Source: Halieaceae bacterium (lineage in GTDB: Bacteria; Pseudomonadota; Gammaproteobacteria; Pseudomonadales; Halieaceae). Taken from it: DNA of 17,044 nt. The stretch lies in the NCBI GenBank assembly GCA_011523115.1, contig WTHO01000014.1, positions 1 to 17,044 on the forward strand. The letters are read 5' to 3'. Within the stretch, counting starts at the first letter, position 1. Each line of letters begins with the position of its first letter. Position numbers and translations under genes: made by a program. Shown one piece after another: positions 8,743 to 15,707 of the stretch. Below the pieces are notes generated by a model. It was not told the DNA's origin. It did no database searches and saw only the letters and a program-made list of their open reading frames with translations.

Positions 8743-9327
8743 ATGCGAGAGCACGATGACAGTGGAGACAACTCGCTACAAGACCTGCTAAACCAGGTGC
8801 CCGATAAACACCACGTGGAAACGCGGCTTGAGGGCGCGCTGTCGATAAACGGACGGCACCCCGCGCCATTGCACTTATGGAACCCAGACTATTGCGGCGA
8901 AGTTGATATGGCGATCGCTCATGATGGCACCTGGTTTCACGAGGGGGTGCCGATCAAACGGACAGAGCTGTGGCAACTGTTTGCGGGTATTTTGAGGAGA
9001 GAGGACGACGGCGAGTACTACTTGGTTACACCTGTCGAAAAATGTCTGGTATCGGTTGCCTTACATCCGCTGATCATCACGGATATTGCCCCCTGCGAGG
9101 CTCGGGAGGGTCCGGGTCTGGCGGCCTCACTCAATGCGGGTGGCCGTTTCCCCATCTCTGCGGACTACCCGCTCAAGCTTGAGCAGAAAGCCTCTGGCGC
9201 CGCTTACATCGAGCTCCCACACGGGCTCTCTGCCCTTTGCTCAAGAGCCGCTTGGTATCGGCTCGTCGATATGGCAGACGAAGCCTACAGCGTGCTGAGT
9301 CATGGAGCGCGGTTTTTTCTGGGGTAA
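8743..9327 (+). CDS. DUF1285 family protein of unknown function
   Basis: The 194-residue product looks like the DUF1285 family of proteobacteria. Its marks are LWNPDYCGEVDMAI at 45-58, DGTWFHEGVPI at 61-71, an LRREDDGEYYLVTPVEK stretch at 84-100 and a terminal region rich in hydrophobic residues. There is no signal peptide and no membrane segment, so it is probably cytoplasmic. No activity is known to me. It lies 29 bases after ppiD with no terminator between them, so it is probably co-transcribed. A G-rich AGGGGGA site at 8723-8729 precedes the ATG at a rather long distance. Its stop lies nine bases from the stop of the convergent ETF-QO gene. Confidence 0.85.
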   Translation: MREHDDSGDNSLQDLLNQVPDKHHVETRLEGALSINGRHPAPLHLWNPDYCGEVDMAIAHDGTWFHEGVPIKRTELWQLFAGILRREDDGEYYLVTPVEKCLVSVALHPLIITDIAPCEAREGPGLAASLNAGGRFPISADYPLKLEQKASGAAYIELPHGLSALCSRAAWYRLVDMADEAYSVLSHGARFFLG

Positions 9328-9336
9328 CGCGCCCCG

Positions 9337-10986
9337 TCACATGTTGGGGTAGTTGGGCCCCCCAAAGCCTTCCGGCGTAATCCATGTGATGTTCTGCGAT
9401 GGATCCTTGATATCGCAGGTTTTGCAATGCACACAGTTCTGGGCGTTGATTTGAAAGCGGGGACCGTCTGACTCGTCCACGATTTCGTATACGCCCGCCG
9501 GGCAATAACGCTGGGCAGGTTCGGCATACTTGGGCAGATTGACCTCAATGGGTATCGACTGGTCCCTGAGCGTGAGGTGACAAGGCTGGTCCTCTTCATG
9601 ATTGGTGTTCGATAAAAAGACCGAGGACAGCCTGTCGAAGGTAATTTGATTGTCAGGCTTGGGGTAGATGATCGGTTTCGCGACCGCGGCCTCGTCAAGA
9701 CACGCATAATCAGGCTTGCTGTCATGGAGGGTGAACGGGAGACGACCCGCAAACAGGTTTTGGTCTATCCAAACCATCGCTGCGCCGAGCAGCGTGCCGA
9801 ATTTGTGCATGAACCCCGAGAAATTTCTTGAGCTGTGAAGCTCCTTGCCCAGCCAGGAATCCTTCAGCCGGGCTGAAAAGTCAGAGAGCAGGGCAATAGG
9901 GGCCTCACTGTGAAGCGAGGCCATGATGCTTTCAGCAGCCAGCATGCCGCTCTTCATTGCTGTGTGATTCCCTTTAATCTTTACACTATTGAGCGTGCCC
10001 GCGTCGCAGCCGACGAGTATGCCGCCAGGGAATGCCATCTCTGGAAGAGAATTTTGACCGCCTTTTGCCAGAGCGCGGGCACCGTAGGCAATCCGCTCCC
10101 CGCCTTCGAGTACCTCTTTGGTCTTCGGGTGCGTCTTCCACCGCTGGAATTCCTCAAACGGGCTGAGATGCGGATTGCTATAGTTCAGGTCAGCGATGAG
10201 GCCCAGATAAACCTCGTGATTTTCCGCGTGGTACAGAAAGGCACCGCCGCTCGAGTTTGATTCTGACAACGGCCAACCGATACCGTGTACGACCAGACCC
10301 TCCTGGTGTTTCTCCGGATCTATTTTCCAGACTTCCTTGATTCCGATTCCATAGTGCTGTGGATCGCGCCCATCATCCAGAGAGAAATGTGAGATCAGTT
10401 GCTTCCCGAGGTGCCCACGGCACCCCTCTGCGAATACCGTATATCGCGCATGCAGTTCCATACTGGGTACATAACTATCCTTTTGCTGGCCATCCGCACC
10501 GACACCCATCTCACCAGTGGCAATGCCCTTTACTGCTCCCTCATCGTCGAACAGGATCTCTGAAGCTGTGAATCCGGGGTATATCTCGACGCCCATGCCT
10601 TCGGCTTGCTCCGCCAGCCATCGACAGACATTGCCCATTGATACGATATAGTTGCCATCGTTATGGGTTGGCCTGGGGATCGCAAAGCCCGGAAGCTTAA
10701 TCGCGCTGCGCTCGCCAGTGTAAAAGTAAAAAGTATCGCCCGTGACCGGAGTATTCAGTGGGGCGCCGCGTTCCTGCCAGTCGGGGATCAATTCATTGAG
10801 CGCACGGGGCTCAAGTACGGCACCAGAGAGGATGTGTGCGCCCACCTCCGATCCTTTCTCGACAACGCATACGGTGGTCTCTCGCCCTGCTGACTCTGCT
10901 AATTGCATCACCCGAATTGCTGCAGACAGACCCGCTGGACCTGCTCCTACAACAACAACATCAAACTCCATCGACTCACGTTCCAC
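9337..10986 (-). CDS. Electron transfer flavoprotein-ubiquinone oxidoreductase (ETF-QO)
   Basis: ETF-QO is a membrane-associated flavoprotein that moves electrons from reduced ETF to ubiquinone. Counted from the GTG at 10986, the product has 549 residues. The FAD dinucleotide motif GAGPAG is at 14-19. The C-terminal ferredoxin-like domain has the four [4Fe-4S] ligands Cys495, Cys518, Cys521 and Cys524 (CVHCKTCDIKDP). I chose GTG over the more upstream ATG at 11037 because it gives the start MERESMEFDVVVVG, close to the MEREYMEFD start I recall for Pseudomonas homologues. It also has a GAGAGG site six bases upstream. ATG at 10971 is a second option. It is divergent from etfBA, which encodes its electron donor. 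Confidence 0.95.
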   Translation of the reverse strand: MERESMEFDVVVVGAGPAGLSAAIRVMQLAESAGRETTVCVVEKGSEVGAHILSGAVLEPRALNELIPDWQERGAPLNTPVTGDTFYFYTGERSAIKLPGFAIPRPTHNDGNYIVSMGNVCRWLAEQAEGMGVEIYPGFTASEILFDDEGAVKGIATGEMGVGADGQQKDSYVPSMELHARYTVFAEGCRGHLGKQLISHFSLDDGRDPQHYGIGIKEVWKIDPEKHQEGLVVHGIGWPLSESNSSGGAFLYHAENHEVYLGLIADLNYSNPHLSPFEEFQRWKTHPKTKEVLEGGERIAYGARALAKGGQNSLPEMAFPGGILVGCDAGTLNSVKIKGNHTAMKSGMLAAESIMASLHSEAPIALLSDFSARLKDSWLGKELHSSRNFSGFMHKFGTLLGAAMVWIDQNLFAGRLPFTLHDSKPDYACLDEAAVAKPIIYPKPDNQITFDRLSSVFLSNTNHEEDQPCHLTLRDQSIPIEVNLPKYAEPAQRYCPAGVYEIVDESDGPRFQINAQNCVHCKTCDIKDPSQNITWITPEGFGGPNYPNM

Positions 10987-10992
10987 ACCACA

Positions 10993-10998
10993 CCTCTC
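10993..10998 (-). promoter_or_regulatory. Ribosome binding site that decides the ETF-QO start
   Basis: Read on the minus strand, GAGAGG lies six bases before GTG at 10986-10984. The ATG at 10971 has only a weak GTGAG in front. This supports a GTG start. Confidence 0.55.
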
Positions 10999-11085
10999 GA
11001 CCTTGAATAGCGGCTTTTGGGTTATCTCCAACATCACCGAAATCCATTACAATCCGGCCCGTTGGGTGCTTTACTTTGCGGCGGC

Positions 11086-11095
11086 ATGATACACT
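11086..11095. promoter_or_regulatory. Overlapping -10 elements of divergent ETF promoters
   Basis: On the + strand, TG-A-TACACT (11087-11095) resembles an extended -10 element pointing to etfBA; no good -35 is seen. On the minus strand the overlapping hexamer TATCAT (11091-11086) matches the -10 consensus at 5 of 6 positions and points to ETF-QO, also without a good -35. Both calls are inferred from short motifs. Confidence 0.4.
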
Positions 11096-11107
11096 AACGG
11101 GGTCGCA

Positions 11108-11126
11108 CAAACAGGCTTCCTGTTTG
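11108..11126. promoter_or_regulatory. Inverted repeat CAAACAGG-CTT-CCTGTTTG, candidate operator
   Basis: A perfect 8-base inverted repeat with a 3-base centre lies in the divergent ETF control region, starting 13 bases after the etfBA-side -10 and where the -35 of the ETF-QO-side promoter would be. Such a site could control both directions. The CAAAC/GTTTG half-sites resemble those of PsrA, the fatty-acid-responsive TetR repressor of Pseudomonas, but the half-site spacing is wider than in the known motif. In RNA it would form a tight hairpin. Confidence 0.45.
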
Positions 11127-11276
11127 ATGGAGAGCGTGACCTCCGACTGATGGCCGACCTCGGGGTAGGGCGGGCTAGAGTTGGCTCGCTCCGATGGGTA
11201 AACGCGGTAGTAACACAGCTCCATCGCGCGGCATCGAACAATCTGCACACAGATCTAGACTTTATCTGGAGACACC

Positions 11277-12026
11277 ATGAAAGCATTGGTCGCGGTTAAA
11301 CGCGTGGTTGACTACAACGTCAAGGTCAGGGCGAAAGCGGATGGCACTGATGTTGACTTAAATAACGTCAAAATGGCCATCAACCCGTTTTGTGAAATTG
11401 CGGTGGAGGAGGCGGTGAGGCTCAAGGAGGCCGGCACCGTGACCGAAATTGTCGCGGTGTCCGTTGGTGAGAGTAGTTGCCAGGAGCAAATCCGCACCGC
11501 GCTGGCGCTCGGTGCAGACCGTGGCGTTCATGTAGAGGTCGAAGGCAAACCGGAGCCACTCTCCATTGCCAAATTGTTGAAGGCTGTCATCGCTCAAGAG
11601 TCACCCGATCTCGTCATCATGGGGAAACAATCGATTGACGGAGACAACAATCAGACGGGTCAAATGCTGGGTGCGCTGACGGGGATGGGCCAAGGCACCT
11701 TCGCGTCCGAGGTAAAAATCGGTGATGGCTCGGTGGAAGTGGTGCGCGAGGTAGACGGTGGGCTGCAAACTGTGTCCTTGACCCTGCCCGCTATCATTAC
11801 GACTGACCTGCGGCTGAACGAGCCCCGTTACGCGTCACTGCCTAATATTATGAAGGCAAAGAAAAAACCCCTCGAAACCCTCACGCCCGAGCAGCTTTCT
11901 GTGGCGGTGCAGTCTCACGTCACGCAGGTTGCCGTGGCGCCCCCTCCCGAGCGAGCCGCGGGCATCAAGGTTGAGGATGTCTCGCAATTGGTCGACAAAC
12001 TGAAAAATGAAGCGAAGGTGATCTGA
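11277..12026 (+). CDS. etfB: Electron transfer flavoprotein, beta subunit
   Basis: EtfB pairs with EtfA to form the soluble FAD- and AMP-containing carrier that takes electrons from acyl-CoA and other dehydrogenases. The 249-residue product has the usual length. It has the early FCEIAVEEAVRLKE stretch at 38-51, the nucleotide-site region DGDNNQTGQ at 121-129, and the recognition loop RYASLPNIMKAKKK at 184-197. The leucine of that loop docks on dehydrogenase partners in the well-studied mitochondrial protein. The ATG follows GGAGA at 11268-11272. The stop overlaps the etfA start by one base. With ETF-QO next to it, this is the respiratory group of ETFs, not the bifurcating group. Confidence 0.97.
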   Translation: MKALVAVKRVVDYNVKVRAKADGTDVDLNNVKMAINPFCEIAVEEAVRLKEAGTVTEIVAVSVGESSCQEQIRTALALGADRGVHVEVEGKPEPLSIAKLLKAVIAQESPDLVIMGKQSIDGDNNQTGQMLGALTGMGQGTFASEVKIGDGSVEVVREVDGGLQTVSLTLPAIITTDLRLNEPRYASLPNIMKAKKKPLETLTPEQLSVAVQSHVTQVAVAPPPERAAGIKVEDVSQLVDKLKNEAKVI

Positions 12027-12955
12027 TGAAAACGTTGGTTATTGCTGAGCACGACAATACGTCATTGAAAACAGAGACGCTTAACGCGGTAGCAGCCGCG
12101 GGCGCACTGGGCGGCGACGTGGATATACTCGTCGCCGGAGCCGGTTGCGGCGCGGTCGCAGACGCAGCCGCGCAAGTTCCTGGTGTTTCAAAAGTCATTT
12201 GTGCGGATAACGGCGCTTATGAACACCAGCTGGCGGAGAACGTGAGTCTGCTGGTCGCCGAGCTAGGGGCTGACTACGACAATCTTCTGGCGCCTTCGAC
12301 AGCCAACGGCAAGAACATTATGCCGCGCGTTGCAGCCTTACTCGATGTTGGCCAGATCTCTGACATCCTTGCGGTTGAGAGTGCCGACACCTTCAAGCGA
12401 CCCATCTACGCTGGGAATGTCATCGCAACGGTTCAATCCGCCGACCCCAAGAAAGTGATCACCGTTCGGACTACGGCCTTTGATGCTGTGGCGGCTGAGG
12501 GGGGCAATGCGACGGTAGAAGCCTGTTCCGCGGCCCATGACGCTGGCGTCTCGCAGTTCATCCGTGAAGAAGTTGCCGAATCTGATCGCCCGGAGCTGAC
12601 TTCAGCCTCAGTTGTGATCTCCGGTGGCCGTGGCATGCAAAACGGCGACAACTTTAGTCTGCTTGAGGGCATTGCGGATAAGCTGAACGCAGCGATCGGC
12701 GCCTCACGAGCGGCGGTCGACGCTGGATTTGTGCCGAATGACTATCAGGTGGGGCAGACCGGCAAAATCGTCGCTCCTGATCTGTACATCGCTGTCGGTA
12801 TTTCCGGTGCCATCCAGCATTTGGCAGGCATGAAAGACAGCAAAGTGATTGTTGCGATCAACAAGGACGAAGACGCTCCCATTTTTCAGGTTGCGGATTA
12901 CGGGCTGGTCGCAGATCTCTTTGAGGCATTGCCTGAGCTTGAGGCCGCCATTTAA
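12026..12955 (+). CDS. etfA: Electron transfer flavoprotein, alpha subunit
   Basis: EtfA carries most of the FAD site of the ETF heterodimer. The 309-residue product has an N-terminal domain (about 1-185) and a C-terminal FAD domain. The FAD domain has SGGRG at 199-203, QVGQTG at 241-246, GISGAIQH at 258-265 and [11 protein letters not shown] at 277-287, all typical of the family. The start codon overlaps the etfB stop (TGATG), so the two are translationally coupled; an AAGGTG site lies inside the end of etfB. The gene ends 58 bases before the convergent antiporter gene. Confidence 0.97.
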   Translation: MKTLVIAEHDNTSLKTETLNAVAAAGALGGDVDILVAGAGCGAVADAAAQVPGVSKVICADNGAYEHQLAENVSLLVAELGADYDNLLAPSTANGKNIMPRVAALLDVGQISDILAVESADTFKRPIYAGNVIATVQSADPKKVITVRTTAFDAVAAEGGNATVEACSAAHDAGVSQFIREEVAESDRPELTSASVVISGGRGMQNGDNFSLLEGIADKLNAAIGASRAAVDAGFVPNDYQVGQTGKIVAPDLYIAVGISGAIQHLAGMKDSKVIVAINKDEDAPIFQVADYGLVADLFEALPELEAAI

Positions 12956-12962
12956 GACTCCG

Positions 12963-13024
12963 GGCGCCGCTACTCATCCGAGGGGCGCCACGCCGTGCAG
13001 CCGCGATGTGGGACTAGTCGCGGC
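12963..13024. terminator. Possible bidirectional terminator between etfA and the antiporter gene
   Basis: Two inverted repeats fill the short convergent gap: GGCGCC at 12963-12968 and 12984-12989, then GCCGCGA (13000-13006) with TCGCGGC (13018-13024). The second hairpin overlaps the stop codon of the antiporter gene. Neither strand has a T tract, so termination is inferred from position only. Confidence 0.3.
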
Positions 13025-14180
13025 GCAGGTTCTCCCTGATGGCGATGGGGTTGGGTAGCGTCAATACCACCACATAGGACGACACCAATAACGTGATGAT
13101 GGTGCACGCCTGGATAAGTGTGGCGGCGGCACCCCCCAACAGACCTTTTGATAGACCCAGAAAAGCGATCAGCAGGGCGAACTCACTACATTGCCCGAGA
13201 CGTAGGCCAAGATTCCATGCCAGTTTTGGCTCCTCAAAGACACCCCTGACTAATACGTAGAAGACTGCCGGCTTGAGCGCCAAAAAACAGGTTGCTATGA
13301 CCAGCGAGGGTAATGCCACCTGGGGGAGCAGCGTCATATCTAGACCACTGCCCACCGAAAAGAAGAAAACGACCAGGAAAAAATCCCGCAGCGGCTTCAG
13401 ACTTATGGCGATGTATTGGGCAATCGGACTGCTGGCGATGCTAATGCCCGCGATAAAGGCGCCTATTTCCGCCGAGAGTCCCATCCAGATAGCCAACTCG
13501 GCCATGCCAAGACACCAGCCAATCGATAACAGGAAAATATATTCGTGATAACGATCAAAGCGCTTGATCAAATTCAACAGCACGAACTTGACGCTCAGCC
13601 AGCTCGCCGCCCCTAATAAAGGAAGCGTAATCAGAGGCTTAAGTGACTCAGCCGCGCTGAGGTCTTCTGCGCTAACGCTCTCCATCATCACCAAAACGAC
13701 AATGGCGAGAAGATCTTGGAACAGGAGCAACGCAATCATTAATTCGCCGAGATGGCGATGATGCAGTACGGTGGTGGGCAGCAACTTGATGCCGATAATC
13801 GTTGATGAAAACACCAGTGCGGCGCTGATGAGGATGGCATCCCAGCCGTTGAAGCCAAAGACGAGGCTCAGTCCGTACCCGGTCGAGGCAAACACCACCG
13901 CGCTGATGAGTGCCACCAGCGTGGACTGACGCAAACTGTTCCATAGCGCAACGGGCTTCATATCGAGGCCGAGCAGAAACAAGAGCAGGATGATGCCCAC
14001 GTGGCCTGCGCCGGAGACCAGCTCCATATCGGACACAACGCCCAGCCCATACGGCCCGAGTGCCACGCCAAGCGCGATGTAGGCAATGATGATCGGCTGC
14101 TTGGCGTAAAGTGCGATCGATGACAGCACCGCCGCACCGAGAAAAATCGCCGCAAAGGTGAACGTGATACCAGTTTCCAT
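13014..14180 (-). CDS. Kef/CPA2-type monovalent cation:proton antiporter, membrane domain only
   Basis: The 388-residue product is almost wholly hydrophobic, with about 11-13 likely membrane segments, and belongs to the CPA2 sodium/proton exchanger group. It has the LLLFQDLLAIV segment at 151-161 (Gln155-Asp156, as in Kef proteins), a GLSAEIGAFIAG segment at 234-245 and LRLGQCSEFALL at 326-337. Unlike full KefB/KefC (about 600 residues), it ends after the membrane domain and has no NAD-binding RCK (TrkA-N) domain, so glutathione-type gating is not expected. The ion (K+ or Na+) cannot be read from the sequence. The start has only a weak GGA upstream. It is divergent from a small membrane-protein gene and convergent to etfA. 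Confidence 0.85.
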   Translation of the reverse strand: METGITFTFAAIFLGAAVLSSIALYAKQPIIIAYIALGVALGPYGLGVVSDMELVSGAGHVGIILLLFLLGLDMKPVALWNSLRQSTLVALISAVVFASTGYGLSLVFGFNGWDAILISAALVFSSTIIGIKLLPTTVLHHRHLGELMIALLLFQDLLAIVVLVMMESVSAEDLSAAESLKPLITLPLLGAASWLSVKFVLLNLIKRFDRYHEYIFLLSIGWCLGMAELAIWMGLSAEIGAFIAGISIASSPIAQYIAISLKPLRDFFLVVFFFSVGSGLDMTLLPQVALPSLVIATCFLALKPAVFYVLVRGVFEEPKLAWNLGLRLGQCSEFALLIAFLGLSKGLLGGAAATLIQACTIITLLVSSYVVVLTLPNPIAIRENLRRD

Positions 14181-14318
14181 GAATTATCCGGTCTTGATTT
14201 GCAAGCGTTGAAGAAAATGCATGCCTTGGCCGGAGTCGTGCCAGGGCCTTTTTACGGCTGTATTTTGGCACAGTCACATCTCGAAGCGGATGGGGTGACA
14301 CAATGCATTTATACCCAC

Positions 14319-14348
14319 TGGAGATTTGAGCTGGATAACCGTTACAAT
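14319..14348 (+). promoter_or_regulatory. Possible promoter of the 36-codon gene
   Basis: TACAAT (14343-14348) matches the -10 consensus at 5 of 6 positions. TGGAGA (14319-14324) matches the -35 at 4 of 6, with an 18-base spacer. It lies about 85 bases before the start codon at 14434. Confidence 0.4.
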
Positions 14349-14433
14349 CCCGCCGCCCATCGGGACTAGGATTCAAAAAACGCCCTTTACTCATAGTGCG
14401 GTCGCTGATGCTACGCGACCCGGGAGAACTTTG

Positions 14434-14544
14434 ATGTCGAAAAGTAACCTTGAAGATGGTGTCGCCGATGCGATTGCGGCCACGGCGCTGATCAGTGTCG
14501 CGCTGGTGACACTGATGATTTGGCTGTCGGGGCTACCTAGCTAA
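14434..14544 (+). CDS. Small single-span membrane protein, 36 residues, unknown
   Basis: A short gene with a strong GGGAGA site (14422-14427) six bases before its ATG encodes MSKSNLEDGVAD, then a hydrophobic segment at about 13-33, then a short tail ending GLPS. The hydrophilic front with two acidic pairs and one membrane span suggest an inner-membrane microprotein with the N-terminus in the cytoplasm; that topology is inferred. An upstream in-frame ATG at 14326 exists but lacks a ribosome binding site and lies inside the likely promoter. The stop lies 12 bases into the 3' end of the convergent dehydratase gene. I do not recognise its family. It is divergent from the antiporter gene across a 253-base gap. 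Confidence 0.65.
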   Translation: MSKSNLEDGVADAIAATALISVALVTLMIWLSGLPS

Positions 14545-15561
14545 CGCTAGACATTCCGAAAAGCGATGGTCATCGACGTTGCCGCCAGTCAACGTCACCA
14601 GGATACGCTGCCCGAGAAACCGCTCCGGCTTCTCCAGTAACACCCCCAGCGCGACAGCGCCGCTGGGTTCCAGCCTGAGTCCGAGATGTTGCCAGACGAT
14701 CTTCATGGCCTTGGCCACCCATTCACTGGTTACGTAGAGACCCTCGGCCCTATTGGCTTGATTAATAGAGAAAGTGAGTTCCCCGGGGGTGGGCGCCAAA
14801 AGGCCGTCGCACCACTTCGCGCCATTGCCAGGCGCTTCCACCCGCTCTCCACGCTGAAAAGAGAGGTAATGGTCGTGCCAACCCTCAGGCTCCGCGGTGA
14901 AGATGCGCGTATCAACGCAATGTGATTTGAGATAGGTACCGACCCCAGCGGCTAATCCGCCGCCCCCGGTACAAATGAGTGCGGCATCGATCGGTGTCTG
15001 GACCTGCCTGACAACTTCGGCTCCACAGGTGCCCTGACCGGCGATGGTGTCCCAGCTGTCATAAGGCTTCACCAGTGGCGCGGGACGCTCACTTTGAAGG
15101 GCCTTTGCAACCTGCTCCCGGTCCTCTGACATGCGGTCATACCAGATAAGTTCTCCGCCCAGACGACGAATACGGTCAATCTTGGCTGCAGGCGCATCAT
15201 CGGGCACAACAATTTGAGCACTCATCCCCAGGCAGCGAGCGGCATAGGCGACGCCAATACCATGATTCCCGGAGGAAAACGCGATGACACGATCCACTCC
15301 TTTCGAGGAGAGCTGCGTCATGACATTCAATGCCCCACGAATTTTGAACGATCCCGTCGCCTGCGCGCACTCTGCTTTGAGTAAAACCTGCCCGCCAATC
15401 ATCGAATCGAGCGAAGGTATGCGCAACAGGGGGGTCGCGGGCGCGTAGCGGTGCACCCGAGGCAGGGCCGCGGCGATGTCGGCCACCAAGCGCGACTGCT
15501 GAGCATCGTTGAGAGGGCCTGTTGGGGAGGGTGCGAGAGAGTCCTCAATCATGGTCATCAA
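14533..15561 (-). CDS. PLP-dependent threonine/serine dehydratase-like protein without ACT domain
   Basis: The 342-residue product is a fold-type II PLP enzyme of the serine/threonine ammonia-lyase and serine racemase group. Lys73 in GSFKIRGA is the expected Schiff-base lysine. SSGNHG at 96-101 is the substrate loop, TGGGG at 198-202 the phosphate-binding loop, EPSGAVAL is at 298-305 and TLTGGNVD closes the core at 323-330. It stops there and lacks the C-terminal ACT-like domain of biosynthetic IlvA, so isoleucine feedback is not expected. Deamination of threonine or serine to 2-oxo acids is likely; racemase or hydroxyaspartate dehydratase activity cannot be excluded. The start region offers ATG at codons 1, 2 and 4, with no clear ribosome binding site. 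It is divergent from nfuA. Confidence 0.85.
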   Translation of the reverse strand: MMTMIEDSLAPSPTGPLNDAQQSRLVADIAAALPRVHRYAPATPLLRIPSLDSMIGGQVLLKAECAQATGSFKIRGALNVMTQLSSKGVDRVIAFSSGNHGIGVAYAARCLGMSAQIVVPDDAPAAKIDRIRRLGGELIWYDRMSEDREQVAKALQSERPAPLVKPYDSWDTIAGQGTCGAEVVRQVQTPIDAALICTGGGGLAAGVGTYLKSHCVDTRIFTAEPEGWHDHYLSFQRGERVEAPGNGAKWCDGLLAPTPGELTFSINQANRAEGLYVTSEWVAKAMKIVWQHLGLRLEPSGAVALGVLLEKPERFLGQRILVTLTGGNVDDHRFSECLALAR

Positions 15562-15613
15562 GTCTACTGCAGACGGGCCACGCGTGTTGCAGGGCGATGC
15601 GCGTTACGACCAT

Positions 15614-15636
15614 GGCCCCCCATCGATAGGGGGGCC
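15614..15636. promoter_or_regulatory. GC-rich 8-base inverted repeat in the nfuA / dehydratase promoter gap
   Basis: GGCCCCCC (15614-15621) and GGGGGGCC (15629-15636) are perfect complements around ATCGATA. It ends three bases before the proposed nfuA -35 and lies 53 bases upstream of the dehydratase start. There is no T tract on either strand. It could be an operator, or an attenuator-like hairpin in the dehydratase leader. Confidence 0.45.
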
Positions 15637-15639
15637 TCG

Positions 15640-15669
15640 TTGTCAGGCGCAACACAAACCCGTTATTAT
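15640..15669 (+). promoter_or_regulatory. Sigma-70 promoter of nfuA
   Basis: TTGTCA (15640-15645) and TATTAT (15664-15669) each match the consensus at 5 of 6 positions, with an 18-base spacer. The likely start site near 15676 gives a leader of about 30 bases. I did not find a convincing IscR site. Confidence 0.6.
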
Positions 15670-15707
15670 CCGAGCGCTCTGCTTGGTTATTACAGGGACT
15701 TCTAGAC

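Noticed and set aside
13672..14394. 240-codon minus-strand frame overlapping the antiporter gene
   Set aside because: The product has an arginine- and histidine-rich, low-sense composition and shares its region with a clear membrane protein in another frame; it is a frame shadow.
14326..14433. Upstream in-frame ATG extension of the microprotein
   Set aside because: The ATG at 14326 has no ribosome binding site and falls in the likely promoter; the extra 36 residues have no membrane or domain character.
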